The notes beneath the pieces are model-generated. The model had not been told where the DNA came from. It saw only the letters and a list, made by a program, of their open reading frames with translations, and made no database searches. The position numbers were made by a program, and so were the translations under genes. Positions 21,670-32,365 of a DNA stretch of 64,000 nucleotides are shown piece by piece. This stretch comes from Russula earlei (lineage: Eukaryota > Basidiomycota > Agaricomycetes > Russulales > Russulaceae), in NCBI GenBank assembly GCA_025769875.1, contig JAGFNK010000202.1, positions 1 to 64,000 of the forward strand. Reading direction: 5' to 3'. Each line of letters begins with the position of its first letter. Position 1 is the stretch's first letter.

Positions 21670-22999
21670 TCAAATAAATAATCCAAGGAGCGCAGAGAAT
21701 GCGGTAACAATCGTGCCTGCAAAGGACGTTTGCATGCGTCCCTGTGCGTCGCTTGTGACTGGTGAGCCTTGAAGATTGGATGGGGAGGTACCCGCGAATA
21801 GCTGGAAGTTGCGGAAGTATGTGTGAGTGAGAGCTTGTGGTGCCCAGGATGGATCACTTCCTGCAGGGAAAGGAAAAGAGTGAATATTATTTATCAGTTG
21901 CACATACCATGTGAACATACCGCCAAAGAACGTGCTAAATGCACTCGGATCAACAATCGGCCAATCAATCTCATTCGAAGACAGACTCACGAGAAATACA
22001 GGCCGCCGGTTGTGATCACATCGCTGCTACGGTAGACGATATCGTTGTGCGACAGAGCCCAAACGTCGTTGAAACTGGGAGGTAGAGCAGGAGCATCGAT
22101 AAGAACTGTGAAATGGTTCAGGAATGGATGAGCTTACTAAAGTATCACCTGTCCATTGGCGATCTGGTCTGGGCTATTTAACCTGACCAACATGGTAACG
22201 CGATTCCACCTTCGACTGCAGGTCAACCACTGCCTCAAGACAGAGACAGAAGGAAGCCAACATACTTCCCGCTGGAGAAGGCGAACGAACCGCGGTCCAA
22301 GCTGATACCGAATTCGTCGTTGCACAGTACGTTGTCCTCGTTGCAGATGTTGTTGTCTCGTGGTACATAGGCATATACTTTGCACACGTCTGCGTTAGAG
22401 AACCACCATACCGCCCGAGAAACCGACTCACCCTCCCCAGCGCCGTTCGTCCTCCACATGACGCGCGAACTGAAGCAGTTCTTTCCATTCGCCTGGTTGC
22501 CGCCAGAACAGTTGTTCGGATCCGGCCCACCTCGCAGGCCAGGCAGCTTGCCGCCCTTGACCCAGTCGAACCCTGCATCGAACGCAACCTCGTACGTGAT
22601 CAACATGCTCTCGAACGCGCTCCCGCTCGAGTTCCATATGGCGTACATTTGCGCGCCACCCTCATTGTTGCTCTGAAAGCTGCCCGCCGGGTACTGTACT
22701 TGCAGCACGGGTCCGGACGTGGACGATGACGTGGAGCCGGGCGCGGGTGCGTTTGGGAAGGGGTCGTCGACGAAGACAAGGTTCTGAGCGCCGTTTTGGA
22801 TGCGGCCTTTGGAGAGGCCCCAGTTGTTTGTGATAAATGATTGGGCATCAGAATTGCCGAGGGTCGCTTGAGGGAAGGGAATCGTGGTGCTCGTAGAAAG
22901 CGAATACTGCGAAGCGACTGACGCCGCGGGGGTGCTGGTTTGGGAGAATGCCCGTAGGGCAAAGAGGACAAGGAGGAAGAAGGAAGGTCGTGCGACCAT
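21670..22999 (-). CDS. Secreted, probably GPI-anchored polysaccharide lyase (family 14-like)
   Basis: The ATG at 22999 gives a signal peptide (RPSFFLLVLFALRAFSQTS) and a Ser/Thr-rich lead. The core has the beta-jelly-roll motifs of the PL14/glucuronan-lyase-like proteins of basidiomycetes: GGKLPGLRGGPDPNNCSGG, NCFSSRVMWRTNG, VYAYVPRDNNIC, FSFSSGK-type FAFSSGK and STFFGGSDPSWAP, then THTYFRNFQLF. At least four introns split it. The C-terminus is a hydrophobic tail after a small-residue stretch (FAGTIVTAFSALLGLFI), a pattern expected of a GPI signal. Likely substrate is a uronic-acid polymer such as glucuronan in the fungus's own or plant walls, but substrate cannot be read from sequence. It shares a short divergent promoter with the transporter at 23322. 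Confidence 0.8.
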
Positions 23000-23321
23000 A
23001 TTAGAGCTGTCTTACGAGAATCGCGCCGCTGCAGGTTGCGGTTACCACGATCTAGACGACCAGCTCTAAAATAAATGTCGTGACGACACGAAGGGCTCAC
23101 CTAGTTGTTAGACCAGAATATCAGAGACGGACTAGCCGTCGATGAGTGGGTGATTTGGTGTCAACGCAGGTGGGGACCGAGTATTGTTGTCACCACTAGA
23201 GTAATGCTGCGCAGTCACCACCACCGCCACCAGTCACGTAGAATTTGAAGCGAGGTCCAACAACACAACGTCCCACCAGGGCGCTAATATCCTCACGCCC
23301 CGTCTCGTCATACAAGAACTC
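23000..23321. promoter_or_regulatory. Divergent promoter, lyase gene and transporter gene
   Basis: 322 bases between two opposed start codons. A CACCACCACCGCCACCA run lies at about 23215-23232. No recognisable TATA box or named site was found. Confidence 0.4.
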
Positions 23322-25547
23322 ATGTTAGGCCGCGGTGGCCTCCAAAATGGTCGCGTCAACGGGGACAATCAACCGCTGCTGCTGAGCCATTCTCGCGAGG
23401 ACCTCTCCACAACGACGAGGGATGACGTCCTGTTCGCTCTCGAGGATGACGACGCGGAGCACGAGACATCGGCCCTCGTGGAAGGCACGAAACATCCGAG
23501 GATCAAGGCGGAGCACACTGTACGCTTCCAAGAGGAAGTGCAGGTCTTCGCACCGCCGCTGCGGTCCACTTCGGAAAGCAGGGAAGCAGGTATGCGATTT
23601 CACGGCTGTGTCCGTCGCTCTGCTTTCTTGCGTTGCTTGCTGAGGGGAGAGCACTTTTTCTCGTGAAATGAAATTTTAGCGTACGAGCTCGACTCTGATG
23701 AGCTCGACGACGACACCATCATCACGCAAACGAACTTGGAACATGGCATTCGACGCCGCGACCGAGATCAATCCATCCCGCTCCTTGTCGGGCTCCTCGA
23801 CGCCTCGGCAGTAAGGAGAAGCCTGGACATCCCCATGGGTGTAGGTGATGCCCCTGCGTATGCAGATATCGACCTGGATGAGCTTGCCGCCAAGCAAGGC
23901 ACAGGAGGTGGAATGCTAAATTCGATAGCTAACATGGCAAACTCCATCCTCGGGGCTGGTGCGTCGCTCACCTCTTTCCAGTCACTCTCGCTGATGATGA
24001 TTACCCCCGCGACCCTTTCCCCCTTCTTCAAGGAATCATCGGTATGTCATTCCAGTTGTCTTTCGGATATCACCAAGCCACTGAGCATCTCCTCAGGCTT
24101 GCCCTATGCCATGAGTCGAGCCGGGTTCGTTACTGGGGTTTTTCTCCTGGTCGTCCTTTGCCTCGTCACGGATTGGACCATCCGTCTTATCGTCATAAAC
24201 GCGAAGCTCAGCGGCTCGAGTTCGTACATCGGAATCATGGACCGCTGCTTTGGCTCGAGCGGGCGCGCCGCGGTGACCTTTTTCCAGTTCTCCTTCGCAT
24301 TCGGTGGTGCGTATTCGTGAGCCGCAAACCGTTCCCGCACAGACTTTTCTCATACCGCAACAGGGATGTGCGCCTTCGGAATCATCATCGGTGCGTGCGT
24401 CTTGTTTCGAACCTTGCCCCCATGCCCATTCTGCCGCAGGCGATACGATCCCGCACGTCATCCGCTCCGTATTTCCCAACCTTCCTTCCACGCCTGTCCT
24501 CTCGATCTTCGCCGACCGTCGATTCATCATCGCGCTATGCTCGATCGGCGTTTCCTACCCACTGTCGTTGTACCGCGACATCCACAAACTCTCCATCGCG
24601 TCCAGCCTCGCACTCTGCGGGATGCTCATCATCGTGTTCTCCGTCATGTTCGAGGGCCGCCTGGTATCGCCCCTCCTAAAAGGTGACCCATCCAAACGAT
24701 TCTCGTTCATCGAGCCCGGGATCTTCCAAGCCATTGGGGTCATCAGCTTCGCTTTTGTCTGCCATCACAACTCGCTATTAATCTATGGGAGCCTGAGGAC
24801 GCCGACGCTCGACCGGTTCGCAATTGTCACGCATGTGTCGACTGCCGTGTCGCTCGTGGCGTGTACCGTAATGGCTATTTCGGGATACGTCGTCTTCACT
24901 GACCGGACACAGGGCAACATACTCAACAACTTCTCTCCCGTGAGCGCACTTACCAACTCGTGCATTCCAACTCGAAGCCTCTGACGTGACGACGCCCCCC
25001 CTAGAACGATACCCTAATCAACCTCGCACGGTTTTGCTTTGGGCTTAATATGTTTACGACGCTCCCGCTAGAGCTCTTCGTATGTCGCGAGGTACGTAGT
25101 TTTCGCGAGAACGAGAGATGCGCAACGCGACATTGACGAGACTGGGCACGCACAGGTAATCGAGCAATATTTCTTCTCGCACGAAGCGTTCAGCATGCAG
25201 CGGCACGTCTTCTTCACCACCGTCATCCTCTTCTCATCCTTATTGGGTGCGCACACACCCACTTCACTCAATTTTCACCAGAAGCTGACACCGATCGACG
25301 AACAGTATCCCTCATCACCTGTGATCTTGGCGTCACACTCGAAATCACCGGTGGCGTCTCCGCCACCGCGCTTGCGTACATCTTCCCTGCGGCCTGCTTC
25401 CTCAAGCTCTCCAGCGCGCGAGATCTCCGCGTGACTCTGCCCGCATACGCCTGCGCTGCCTTCGGCTCGATTGTTATGGTGCTCTCGCTCGCACTTGCGC
25501 TCGGAAAGGCATGGACACCCGCGGGAGAAGCCAAGATATGTATGTAG
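23322..25547 (+). CDS. Vacuolar-type amino-acid transporter (AVT/SLC38 family)
   Basis: A cytosolic N-terminus of about 200 residues (acidic, with LEDDDAEHETSALVEG) leads into an 11-helix amino-acid/auxin permease fold. The conserved first segment is MLNSIANMANSILGAG spliced to GIIGLPYAMSRAGFVTG. Later helices include GVFLLVVLCLVTDWTIRLIV, IIALCSIGVSYPLSLYRDI, GVISFAFVCHHNSLLIYGSL and ATALAYIFPAACFLKLS. The sequence FVCHHNSLLIYGSLR is typical of Avt5/6/7-like exporters that move amino acids out of the vacuole. About eight short introns keep frame. It ends AKICM at 25547. Assignment to the AVT family is firm; the subfamily and direction of transport are inferred. Confidence 0.88.
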
Positions 25548-25685
25548 CCGGCCGACTCGTTAACAAACCCCCCCCCCCCTCCCAAAATCCCTCTCCTCAC
25601 CTCACCGCCGCTTACCCTCGCGCCCTATACGTATACATGTATCACCTTACGTGCACATTGTAATCCCAACCCTTTTCTTTCCAAG

Positions 25686-27632
25686 CTAATCGCGTGCCGC
25701 TGTTTCCACGACCGCCGCCAGCCCGGGCACGTCATCTAGCCGCTCGAGCGTGACGCCTTGTCTCTTGCTTTCCTGCGCGAGCAGAGGCGCCACGCCCGGG
25801 AAGCTCGTCCAGAGCCGCTCTACGCGTGGGAGCGGCGGGATTCCGGGGGTGTCCTCGGGCGGCTCGCAAACGAGTAACCACACCGCATCGAACCCGCCCG
25901 CTTTATGTATACGTCAGAACTGGATCAAGGGATATCCAAAAAAAAAAAGGTGAATACGAACCACCGGGGACACCACCGCCGATCACGCCGGCCATTGATA
26001 CACTGGCATCGAGCAACTTGGTCTGTTGCTCTGGCTCGATTTCAACGCCGGAGAGTTTTCCCATCTCGCGCATTTTAGCGCGGATTTGCTGCACGGGAGC
26101 ACGCCATTAGATGAGCACATGAGCTCATGACAGAAAAGGGGAAGCAACGTGTGAGAATACCTCAGTAAGCAGGTGAGCTTCGTAAAACGCTTCGAGACAC
26201 GTCGATTGCTCTTGCTGCATATTCGGGTTTGCCAGCCACTGTGGACGCCATAGGTTGACCACGCACACTCATGATGAATGTAAGGGGCCGATGTCGCACC
26301 TGCCTGGGCTGTAGCCCTGACACCCACCGTACAGTCTCAACATATGCATGCTGATCTCGTTCGTAAAGCTCTGTGAGCCGGGCCAGGGTCCTGCCGAGCG
26401 ATGTGTTGCACTGATCGAGAGCAGTCCACAGCGAGTGTGCTAAGGACGACACACAGTAAGCCATAGAGGGATCGGGGGGCCTCGGTCGATCGAAACTGCG
26501 ATGTGGGACTTACCAGTTGCGCTGTTTGCAGCTCGCCATTTGAGCACTTGGCTCACCAGCAACGGCGTGTTACTACCCGCATGAATATCAGCGAGCAGTA
26601 GGCGCGTTCGCGGTGGGAGTGTGAATGGCGTCACTGTGAGATCCCACGCGCGATTCTCCGGCGCTAGCGCCGACAGGAGCGATTGCGAGCCCGACTGCCG
26701 AAGAGATAAGTAAGCAGCCATATCGGGAGGGAAGGGGGGGGGGGGGAATAAGGAACGCACCGAGTCATCCATGATCGGCTGCAGCACGGCCGGGCTGAAC
26801 CGTGTGTAAAGCTGGCTCCCGAACACCGCGGCAGAGACGTCAAAGCCGGAGCCCACTTTGCCCTGGGCGAGGCAGTGCACGAATTGCGCGACGTTGTGCG
26901 CGAGGCGCCGTGAAGAGGCGCTCGCGAGCTGGTCGGGTGCGATCACGCCGGTCTGGACGAGCAGAGCGGTGACGAGAGACGTGATGAGAGCGGCGGAAGA
27001 GCCAAGACCGGTTTTTGCCACGTCTGCGAGTCCGACGCCGGTCGGGTTAAAGGGAGGTATTTCTGCGAGTGATGAGAGCGAGACGGGCAGGTTGCGGCTC
27101 TTAAGCTGCAGAATGAGGGCGATTAGATACAAGCGCCGGCAAGAGGGAGGGGGGGGGGGGGGCACGTACCTGGTCTTGTTGTGAGTAAAAGTCGTTATCT
27201 CCGGCAATTGTGATGTGGAGGCCGGCACCGAGGGACCGTTCGAGTTCTGCGGGGCCGTTCACCTCTAGCGCAAGAGATAACGTCTTTTGCAGGGCGAGAT
27301 GTACAAATTTGTTCTTGGATGCCGCAGGGCTGAGGTGATTATACGCAGCGGTGAGAAAGACGGAGGGGCTGAAGGGGAGCGACTTACGTGTCGAGCTGGG
27401 ACACAACGATAGAGGATGACAAGGCGGACTGCGAGATGGACCAGGTATAGGACCAAGTTGCGTTTATGAACTGTGGCGATTTGACGACGATGCGATCATT
27501 CTTTCCGTTGCTTATGACCGAGTAGAATCGAGAGGAGGTGGAGACGACGACGCCAGAGTAAGCCGGGTCGAGGACGAGGTAGCCTCCGGCGAGGAGAACC
27601 TTTCCAGAGGCGGAGACGACTAGATGGGCCAT
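25686..27632 (-). CDS. ERG8: Phosphomevalonate kinase
   Basis: Erg8 phosphorylates mevalonate-5-phosphate to the diphosphate in the cytosol, step two after HMG-CoA reductase. The GHMP-kinase start VVSASGKVLLAGGYLVLDP is followed by AYSGVVVSTSSRFY. The central ATP loop is GVGLADVAKTGLGSSAALI, and GKVGSGFDVSAAVFGSQLY gives the second GHMP motif. C-terminal segments include LLADIHAGSNTPLLV, SVSMAGVIGGGVPG and AVWLLVCEPP. Six or more introns include several with long G runs on the plus strand (about 26740-26753 and 27150-27162). An in-frame ATG at 27665 lies 11 codons upstream of the chosen start at 27632; the shorter version fits the family. Its partner enzyme gene, ERG19, lies 18 kb away. Confidence 0.93.
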
Positions 27633-27977
27633 GAGAGGGGATGTGAGCGTTAAGTTGGGACGCACCGCACCCGGTCGAGTGCTTTAACAGCATCTTCTTG
27701 GTTCCGATTAGCTCGCCGAAAGCACATACGAACCCATCCGATGAGGTAAGCACCCTCCACAAATGCAACGTCAACGGCATCAGCTCGTCTTGTTGCTTCA
27801 ATGCATGTAGCCCACGCCGCAGGACTTCTGCCATCCCACATCACATCGTACTGTACTTCCGGTAGACCGATAAGCTCTCGGGACAGTCACATTTCCATGT
27901 TGGATAATGCCGGAATCCCGGGCCGTCGGCTGGAATGTCAGATGCACAAACCCACGATGAGGTGTTCACCGCAGGCC
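27633..27977. promoter_or_regulatory. Divergent promoter, ERG8 and the phosphoesterase gene
   Basis: 345 bases between opposed starts. Small open frames here (for example 27650-27844, minus) are not conserved. No specific site recognised. Confidence 0.4.
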
Positions 27978-29512
27978 ATGAGAATTGCGTGGCTCGCGGT
28001 CGTTTTGTGGTTCGAGCTCGGCATCTTCATCACCGCAGGTACACGATGCCGTTGGCCCGATCCAGTACGTCCGTTCGAACAACCATTCCCTCCTGATTCT
28101 CTGACCCGGTGATCCAACAGGGAAAGGGAAAGGCGACTCACATCCTCCTCATCGCCGATCCTCAGATTCTTGATCAAAGATCTTACCCGGAGCGCAACTC
28201 ATTCCTTAGGGCCGTGTCCCGGATCTTCGTCGACATGAATCTACGCAAGGCGTGGCGCGTCGCGAAGGGCACCCATCCGCACGCAGTCATCTTCCTCGGA
28301 GATATGATGGACAACGGGTTCGCAGACATGCCCATAGAAGAGTGCGTGCCTCCTCCCCACTCTATCCCCCTCAGGACGATTTCTCAGATCAACTTTCCCC
28401 CCTCCTACAAAACAAAAAAACATGACATGTAGATACCAAGAGTCCATCCGGCGTTTCCGTTCCATCTTCTCCGCGCCGCGGTCGCTCCCGGTGTATTATA
28501 TCCCAGGCAACCATGACGTGGGCCTGGGGAACCGTCAAGGCACATCGACGTCTGCGCGATATCGCTACAAAACGGTGTTTGGCCCGCTCGCTCAACAGGC
28601 GTTTCTCGGTGGGCATTCTCTGTTCATGATCGATGCGCCTGCCCTCGTAGATGAGGACTGGCACCGAGAGGAATCAGGGCGAAACCGTACGGCTGGCCTT
28701 CCCCAAGAACTCGCGTATCTCCGGCACATACGTGCCCAGCACAACGCCGGTGGGTTGTCAATCCCATACCCCACCACAATTTGATGACCGACGGTTTCGT
28801 GCGAAGACGCGCCCCTGATCCTGTTTACCCACATCCCCCTGTATCGTTTGCCAGGCTCTAGCTGCGGTCCGCTCCGCGAGAAGGGGAGTCTCCCCGCCGT
28901 CCGTGGGCAGGGGTACCAAACCCTCTTCACCCCCGAGACCTCCCAACTTCTCCTCAACGAACTCCAACCCACGCTCATTTTCAGGTATTCCTTCGTTCCA
29001 CTCTTTCACGTCTTCTAAAGAAGATTTTAATTCCCTCCTACCTTCGCACGGCCGAACGAACATCACACAGCGGCGACGATCACGACTACTGTGAGTATAC
29101 CCACACCGCTAACGGACGGCGCATACCCGAAGTGACCGTCAAGTCGCTCTCGATCGCGATGGGCGTCCGTCAGCCAGGATACCAGCTCTTGTCTCTCTCT
29201 AGCGAGGCACGCACAAGCGCGCACAAGCCATGCACGCTGCCCGATCAGCTCCGCGTCTACTGTTGGGTGTACGTCCCACTTGCATTGGGCACGGTTCTCC
29301 TTGTGGCCGCACGCGCGACGTTGTCACGCCAACAGAGGCACGCCGCGAAGCGTTCGGAAACACTGCCCGAGCATTGCGTCGTGTCGCTGCAAACGCCGCT
29401 TCCGGCCCCACACAGGAGACGTTACCCTCTGCGGGTTGCGGAGGGTGTTTGGGCAATCGCGTGGCCATCGCTCGCCCTCTACGTGATCATCTGTGTCACG
29501 ACATTCTGGTAG
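27978..29512 (+). CDS. Cdc1/Ted1/PGAP5-like membrane metallophosphoesterase
   Basis: These ER/Golgi enzymes remove ethanolamine-phosphate from GPI anchors and promote ER exit of GPI proteins. An N-terminal membrane segment, IAWLAVVLWFELGIFI, is followed by RCRWPDP, joined by a GTACGT donor to THILLIADPQILDQRSYP. Metallophosphoesterase motifs follow in order: ADPQI, FLGDMMDNG, YYIPGNHDVG, LFTHIPLYR and SGDDHDYCEYTH. The last is created across an intron at about 28985-29070. Two further hydrophobic stretches close the protein (VYVPLALGTVLLVAA and WPSLALYVIICVTTFW). About 400 residues, slightly short for yeast Cdc1/Ted1 but typical of filamentous fungi. The C-terminal region is predicted lumenal/membrane; Mn as cofactor is known for the family, not seen here. 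Confidence 0.88.
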
Positions 29513-30236
29513 GACGCGCGAGCCCCGTGCGCGATATATTTATGCACGTCTTCTAGCTTTTGGGAACACCGATTGTTCTCCTATGCTGTTTCTATGCATT
29601 CGGGACCAAGTGTCATCATACGTGCACAAGCGCAAGCATGTATATTATAGGTTCAGGATGTAGGAACACATCAAAGAGCGAGAACATAACAGTGCATTCA
29701 AATTCCTGGCTTGGAGACTCAGACAGCCGCCCTAGCACTTGGTACAGAAGTCACCATGATGAACAATCAATCAACTGGCGGCCCCGGAGAGATTCTGATC
29801 CCTTCTCCACGTTGTAATGGCTAGAGGTGAAAGCCATGATGACTACAATCTGGGAAGATCCATGGCAGCATCCTCTGCCTGTGAGGCTCCCTCACCCTCT
29901 TCACCCTCTCACCTATCTTTGGCTCATCCTTCAATCTGAATGCCATAAGTGAACGTTCCAATAGTTTTTTGTACGATTCCTTGTCTGCGTCCTGGATCTG
30001 GTCCGACGTTCTGAGGTCAAAGGCCTGCAAGCCAGATATTGAAAGCAGTAAACCCGTCAGAATCATCCTTGGGGGCCGTTTCCTGAAGGCTATGCAGAGG
30101 CTAAGGCAAAAAACCAACTCGGATAACATAACTGGCTTCATATCCTCGTTTGCCAGCTTCAGGGTCACCACCTCCGAATAGTAATGTTTGAATGGAGCGG
30201 ATGATAACATGAAATCGATCTATAATGTTATTTTCT
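29513..30236. other. Intergenic with one doubtful minus-strand frame
   Basis: 29821-30210 (-) is open for 129 codons with a hydrophobic patch (VMLSELVFCLSLCIAF), but I recognise nothing and see no splice support. It lies between two convergent genes, so much of it should be 3' UTR. Confidence 0.35.
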
Positions 30237-32010
30237 TCACTGTCCTCGCGCCTCACGCCACAACGGCGTCAACGCCTGTGCGACCGTATTTGCAGCTACT
30301 TCGATCATCCCACGCGCATCGTCGTCTCCTATCGCGGCGAGCAAGCCCCGTGCGCTCCATCGGTCCGGATGGAACCGCCTGTGCGATTTCTCGACAAAGG
30401 CGCGGTAGTCCTGCGCACGCATGTGCCCGCGCACGGTGTGGAAGAACGCCTCCACGGCGGACCAGTCGATATCTTCCGGCCCAAAGGCGAACGGCGCGCG
30501 GAGGGTTGGCCAGGGGATGTCCTCAAACGTCAACGACGCGGGCTTCGCCGTCTCGTCGAAGGATTCACAGAGCACCCGGTAGCGCTCGAGTGCGCGCTGG
30601 GACGTCCAGGGTCCGCGGGCCCAGCGCGCGCGCTGCGCCTCTCTGCGCCGCTTTGCTGCCTCTGCTGCCTCTGCCTCCGCCTGGCGCTCGCGCTCAGCTT
30701 CGAGGCGCTTTCGTTCCGCTCGCGCGAGCGCTTCGGCTTCCTCGCGCCTGCGCCGTCGCTCATGCTCCGCTCTTCGCTCTTCCTCTTCCTCTCGCTCCTG
30801 ACGCTCCCTTGCGCGCTCGGCCGCCTCCCAGAGCGGCCGGTCGCGCTCGAGCTCGGCGATCTTGCGGCGAGACTCGGCGATGCGTTCTTCGTGCATGCGC
30901 AGTTCGTCGAGTGCCTCGGTCAGCCCGTCTGCTTCTTCAGGTACAGTTGCGCCGTCATCGTGTCCCGGTTCTTCTGTTCGTCGAGGGAGTCAGTTCAATG
31001 AGAAGGGCATTTGACCGTTGTTACTTACCGCTCGGCCGAGTGTACTCTTCTGGCATCTCGGCGATGATATCCTCCATAAGCGCTTGATCGCGGGCATCCC
31101 GACGTGCGGCACGTTCTGTGTTCATTCGACGCATATACTCCTCCGTCCGTGTGCGGACGCGTTCTTTCGATTTGGCAGCCGCGCCACGGCGAACCGAATC
31201 AGGTGAGCGCGTGCGCACCCGTTTAAAGGGCGTGAGCCTGGAGTCGTCGTCCAACATTGTTGGCGAGACAGCTTCATCACCTACCGAAGTGACGCCATGT
31301 TAGCGAGTGGTGAGTACATGAATAGAGTGAACAATACATTTCCGCCGCTTATGAGGTGAAGGAGGGGTGGGGGTTTGTGGCGGGGTCCTTTGCATGTTTT
31401 CGTCAGCAGGGACCTGCGATTGCACGTCTTGGACGTTGACCGGTGTTGCTCTGGGAATGAATATGCGTCGCCCGCCGCCCCGTCTTTCGCGAACCCGCCT
31501 AACAGGTACATGGGTCCGCGGAGGTTGGCGCATTGCATTGTAGTTTAACGTTGTATCTATCTCGAGTTGATCTTCATCACTTTCCGAGTCGACGACATGA
31601 ATGACATGTCTTCGCTTTTTTGGCGAGTGTTGATTGTCCTCCTCGAGGCTCGAAGGAGGCGTTGAAAGTCGTCTTTTCTGTGAGCCATCAGGAAAGGTGG
31701 ATGATCGGGACGACGTAGAGGACCATGCGAATGAGGGGGCTGACAGAACTTTGGCACGAATTGTAGGAGGCTGAGGCGGGGCTGGGACAAAACATTCATA
31801 GAAAGGGTCAAGCTTGTGAATATCCCACTGGTCCTCATCACATGTGACGACGTTTCTGAAGGAAGATACACGTCAGAAGATTGCAGGATGTCCTGACAGA
31901 CAAGCAAGTACCCAAGAAAGTCGACGGGGCGAGGCCAGGGACCCTCGTCACTTACTCCTTCTGCAAGTCGCGCTCGAGGAACAAATCTCCAACAAGAAGA
32001 ACCGCTCGGG
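30237..32010 (-). CDS. IkappaBL (NFKBIL1)-like coiled-coil protein
   Basis: The C-terminal 150 residues resemble the conserved tail of metazoan NFKBIL1: YRVLCESFDET, LTFEDIPWPTLRAPF, then DYRAFVEKSHRRFHPDRW, which parallels the RWHPDRF-type J-like motif. Before it runs an unbroken charged helix of about 90 residues (REREREEE-type, ARERQEREEEEERRAEHERR). Upstream are Ser/Pro-rich, basic, probably nuclear segments (KKRRHVIHVVDSESDEDQLE; TPPSPHKRRK). The frame 31300-31860 is fully open although it lacks an ATG, because an upstream exon (AVLLVGDLFLERDLQK, near 31975-32010) joins it. The true start upstream of about 32010 is not resolved. Family assignment is from motif pattern and spacing. Function in fungi is unknown; human NFKBIL1 is linked to mRNA processing. 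Confidence 0.65.
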
Positions 32011-32365
32011 TGCGATTCGATCACAATGCGCTTTGGATTGGACGGGCAATCTCGAGCGTGGTAGGGGTGGGTATTTGACGCAGTGAGGGGATGAAACGAC
32101 GCGAATGACAACTTCGCGTCTGGATGACGCAACACGCGCGAAGGTTGTGTCTGATCAAGTTGTCCTGGATGTGGGCCTGATAGTGAGCGTAAAGGAGCGG
32201 TCATTGAGTTTACAGAGCAGAGCAGACGTGCAAAAGCAAAACACGCGCATCACATGGTTTGCTCAGCAGCATCGGCAATCGCCGCCAGGGAGGGGAGAGA
32301 CGCAGATGACTCGTCGTAATATCTTCTGGTCTGGACATCTACCTGTATTATATCGAGGACCAGTA

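Noticed and set aside
31557..32204. 215-codon minus-strand ORF as a separate protein
   Set aside because: Another minus frame over the same bases is open and gives acidic/basic nuclear-type sequence continuous with the IkappaBL-like gene; the ATG-started frame is a shadow.
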